From positions 35,045-99,044 of the forward strand of contig CAWVWE010000004.1 in assembly GCA_963933975.1 (NCBI GenBank): DNA of 64,000 nucleotides. Direction: 5' to 3'. The DNA is from UBA10364 sp905182675. GTDB lineage: Bacteria; Bacteroidota; Bacteroidia; Flavobacteriales; Schleiferiaceae. Under the pieces are notes generated by a model. That model saw only the letters and a program-made list of their open reading frames with translations, searched no databases and had not been told where the DNA came from. The position numbers were made by a program, and so were the translations under genes. Positions 61,996 to 64,000 of this stretch are shown piece by piece (position 1 is the first letter of the stretch; each line of letters begins with the position of its first letter).

Positions 61996-63756
61996 ATGTA
62001 CAGATCACACACTTGTGGCGAACTACGCGCCGAGCATATAGGACAAACAGTTACCCTCGCCGGATGGGTGCAGCGTTCACGTGAATTAGGAGGAATGACC
62101 TTTCTAGATTTGCGCGATCGATATGGCATAACTCAAATCGCTTTTAACGAAGAGTGGAATGCCTCCTTATTAAAAGAAGCACGTAAACTAGGTCGCGAGT
62201 GGGTCATACAAATTGAGGGAGAAGTTATAGAGCGCCAGAGTAAAAACGCAAAGATGACAACGGGTGACGTTGAACTTAAGTCGCTCAAGCTAGTTGTGCT
62301 CAATGCATCCAACACCCCGCCTTTTACCATAGAGGAGGAGAGCGACGGCGGTGAAGAGCTGCGTATGAAATACAGGTATCTTGACCTTCGTCGAGGTCCG
62401 CTTCAACGGAATTTAATGCTCCGTAACCGTGTTAACATCGAAGTACGTAAATTCCTGGATGCCCAAGGTTTTATGGATATTGAGACGCCTTTCTTAATTA
62501 AGTCCACCCCAGAGGGTGCCCGTGATTTCGTGGTTCCATCGAGAATGCAAGAGGGAAAGTTTTACGCACTGCCGCAAAGTCCACAAACCTTTAAGCAGCT
62601 GCTTATGGTGAGTGGTTATGATAAATATTACCAGATCACAAGGTGTTTCCGCGATGAAGATCTACGTGCTGACCGTCAACCGGAATTCACCCAGATTGAT
62701 TGTGAGATGGCCTTTGTGGAGCAAGAAGATATACTGGCCACCTTTGAAAGCCTCTTATTACACCTTCTTAAAGAAGTTAAAGGTCTGGACATTAACAGCG
62801 TCCCAAGAATGACCTACGCGGAGTCAATGGAGCGCTATGGAAACGATAAACCTGATATCCGTTTTGACATGGAATTGGCCAATCTTAACCAGCTGACCAA
62901 GGACCTTGGTTTTATGGTTTTTGATGAAGCAGAGGTGGTGCTTGGAATAGCTGTATCAGGAGCTGCTTCATGGACACGTAAGCAGATTGATAAGCTCACA
63001 GACTGGGTCAGGCGTCCAGACATTGGCATGAAAGGAATGGTTTACTGTAAAGTAAATGAAGACGGGACGTTTAAAAGCTCTGTAGATAAATTTTACACGC
63101 ATGAACAGCAAGCTGGCTGGGCTGGAGCCGTAAAGGCAAATCCAGGTGACTTGATACTTATTCTCGCCGGTGAGGAGCGGTTGACGCGTAAAGCGACGTC
63201 AGACTTGCGCTTGCACATTGCCGAAGAATTGGGATTACGAGATCCTTCCGTATTCGCTCCGTTGTGGGTAGTTGATTTTCCGTTGCTTGAATGGGACGAG
63301 GATACCAAGCGCTATCATGCGATGCACCATCCGTTTACCTCACCAAAGCCAGAGGATATTAAGTTGATAGATTCAGATCCAGGTAAGGTAAGAGCCAACG
63401 CCTATGATTTGGTGCTTAATGGTAACGAAATTGGCGGTGGCTCAATTCGTATTCACGATCGCGCTCTTCAAAGTCGCATGTTTGATCTATTAGGGTTTAC
63501 TAAGGAGGAAGCAGAAAAGCAATTTGGCTTTTTGATGAACGCCTTTGAATACGGCGCACCACCACATGGTGGGCTGGCCTTTGGTTTTGATCGATTGGTG
63601 GCACTCCTAGGCGGCGCTGAGGTGATAAGAGACTTCATTGCGTTCCCTAAAAACAATTCTGGTCGTGATGTCATGATTGACGCACCGTCAACAATTGATG
63701 ACTTACAAATGAATGAGTTAAAGCTGGTAACTACTGCGAATACAGAGGAAAAGTAG
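61996..63756 (+). CDS. aspS: aspartyl-tRNA synthetase (bacterial type)
   Basis: This 586-residue class II synthetase is read from the ATG at 61996, since a longer frame would begin before the promoter. Domains are an OB anticodon-binding fold (about 5-105), the catalytic core with motif 2 FRDEDLRADRQPEFTQID and motif 3 GLAFGFDRLVALLGG, and the bacterial GAD insert (about 290-415). Length fits the bacterial type. It charges tRNA-Asp. It ends before a double hairpin terminator region. Confidence 0.97.
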   Translation: MYRSHTCGELRAEHIGQTVTLAGWVQRSRELGGMTFLDLRDRYGITQIAFNEEWNASLLKEARKLGREWVIQIEGEVIERQSKNAKMTTGDVELKSLKLVVLNASNTPPFTIEEESDGGEELRMKYRYLDLRRGPLQRNLMLRNRVNIEVRKFLDAQGFMDIETPFLIKSTPEGARDFVVPSRMQEGKFYALPQSPQTFKQLLMVSGYDKYYQITRCFRDEDLRADRQPEFTQIDCEMAFVEQEDILATFESLLLHLLKEVKGLDINSVPRMTYAESMERYGNDKPDIRFDMELANLNQLTKDLGFMVFDEAEVVLGIAVSGAASWTRKQIDKLTDWVRRPDIGMKGMVYCKVNEDGTFKSSVDKFYTHEQQAGWAGAVKANPGDLILILAGEERLTRKATSDLRLHIAEELGLRDPSVFAPLWVVDFPLLEWDEDTKRYHAMHHPFTSPKPEDIKLIDSDPGKVRANAYDLVLNGNEIGGGSIRIHDRALQSRMFDLLGFTKEEAEKQFGFLMNAFEYGAPPHGGLAFGFDRLVALLGGAEVIRDFIAFPKNNSGRDVMIDAPSTIDDLQMNELKLVTTANTEEK

Positions 63757-63790
63757 TTCGCGATAGTTGAATAATTTCGCTGTAATTAGT

Positions 63791-63810
63791 GTGATCTTAC
63801 TACCGATCAC
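63791..63810 (+). other. small hairpin before the aspS terminator
   Basis: GTGATC and GATCAC are perfect six-base arms around an eight-base loop. It lies 34 bases after the aspS stop and directly before the terminator. It could fold in the aspS 3' end or be a protein site. Confidence 0.4.
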
Positions 63811-63813
63811 AGA

Positions 63814-63848
63814 TTAAAAAAATCGCCATTAGTGGCGATTTTTTTTTG
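63814..63848 (+). terminator. intrinsic terminator of aspS
   Basis: A-run plus AATCGCCA pairs with TGGCGATT plus T-run around a TTAG loop. The following 150 bases to the window end show no gene. Confidence 0.9.
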
Positions 63849-63932
63849 CAGGTTAAAAAAGATAATCGTTCAACAAAACTTTCACTCTTGAGTCCTTGCA
63901 TAAGAATCTCTGTAGAAAGGTTGTCGTGCTTT

Positions 63933-63963
63933 TACGATAAGTTCAGGAACGCTACGATAAGTT
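63933..63963. repeat. direct repeat TACGATAAGTT, 20-base spacing
   Basis: TACGATAAGTT occurs at 63933-63943 and again at 63953-63963, exactly two helical turns apart, each followed by a GGAAC within a few bases. It lies in the non-coding end of the window and might be a protein-binding site for a gene outside it. Confidence 0.35.
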
Positions 63964-64000
63964 GGAACACTAAAAGTGCTAATGTTGAAGTATTTTTATG

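Noticed and set aside
63893..63997. Minus-strand coding end reading SVPTYRSVPELIV near the window edge
   Set aside because: The frame is closed by a stop just upstream within the window and is only about 37 codons, so it is likely chance.
1..64000. CRISPR array, tRNA/rRNA, insertion sequence, phage or toxin-antitoxin genes
   Set aside because: No spaced repeat array, transposase, terminal repeats, cloverleaf or toxin-like pair was seen on reading both strands.

Overview
This window looks like chromosome of a marine-type Bacteroidota, most likely order Flavobacteriales. The evidence is a SusC/SusD pair, a secreted protein with a C-terminal type IX secretion sorting domain, many Bacteroidota-specific families (DUF5777, DUF4399, DUF5004, DUF3078), an ATP synthase operon without the beta and epsilon genes, and -7 promoter boxes of the form TAnnTTTG. 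The DNA is core-like throughout. I see no rRNA, tRNA, insertion sequence, phage gene or CRISPR array.

Layout. 1-6300: end of an unidentified gene, a bactofilin, AtpZ- and AtpI-like proteins and atpB-E-F-H-A-G, with hairpins after atpE and after atpA. 6400-12300: a 58-residue HTH protein, an orphan histidine kinase, a crotonase, an alpha/beta hydrolase, a DUF819 membrane protein, a possible 53-residue membrane peptide and an M28 peptidase. 12440-17500 (minus): DUF5777, YceI and haem lipoprotein genes, then an AddA-like helicase-nuclease. 17580-25415: a superoxide dismutase with manganese-type residues, lpxH, and a manganese-type ABC import operon (DtxR/MntR regulator, binding protein, ATPase, permease fused to a DtxR-like domain, outer-membrane barrel, second permease). 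25500-31960: a partial phenylacetate/CoA gene set (paaI, thiolase, paaY, paaZ, crotonase), ending in a DUF3078 pseudogene with four in-frame stops. 32038-33013: a DUF4399 lipoprotein and an orphan biotin carrier protein.

33052-54030 is a maltodextrin locus. On the minus strand are two GH13 lipoproteins, a GH65 phosphorylase, beta-phosphoglucomutase, a sugar kinase, gapA and pfkA. On the plus strand are a Nudix-type regulator, SusC, SusD, two accessory surface proteins, a sugar MFS permease and a four-module T9SS protein. An AraC regulator and the C-terminal relic of another GH13 enzyme lie between the last two. A perfect GTGTA/TACAC palindrome between pfkA and the Nudix gene, and three related boxes before susC, suggest one regulator for sugar capture and glycolysis.

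54115-63850 holds a LuxR-type response regulator, the rimP-nusA-infB operon with a leader hairpin, a sodium:solute symporter, tadA and aspS.

The least ordinary parts are the metal-import operon with its fused permease and overlapping divergent promoters, the Nudix operator set, the GH13 relic, the four-stop DUF3078 gene and the atp intercistronic hairpins. Several start codons were moved because promoters, terminators, family length or gene overlaps argue against the longest frame.
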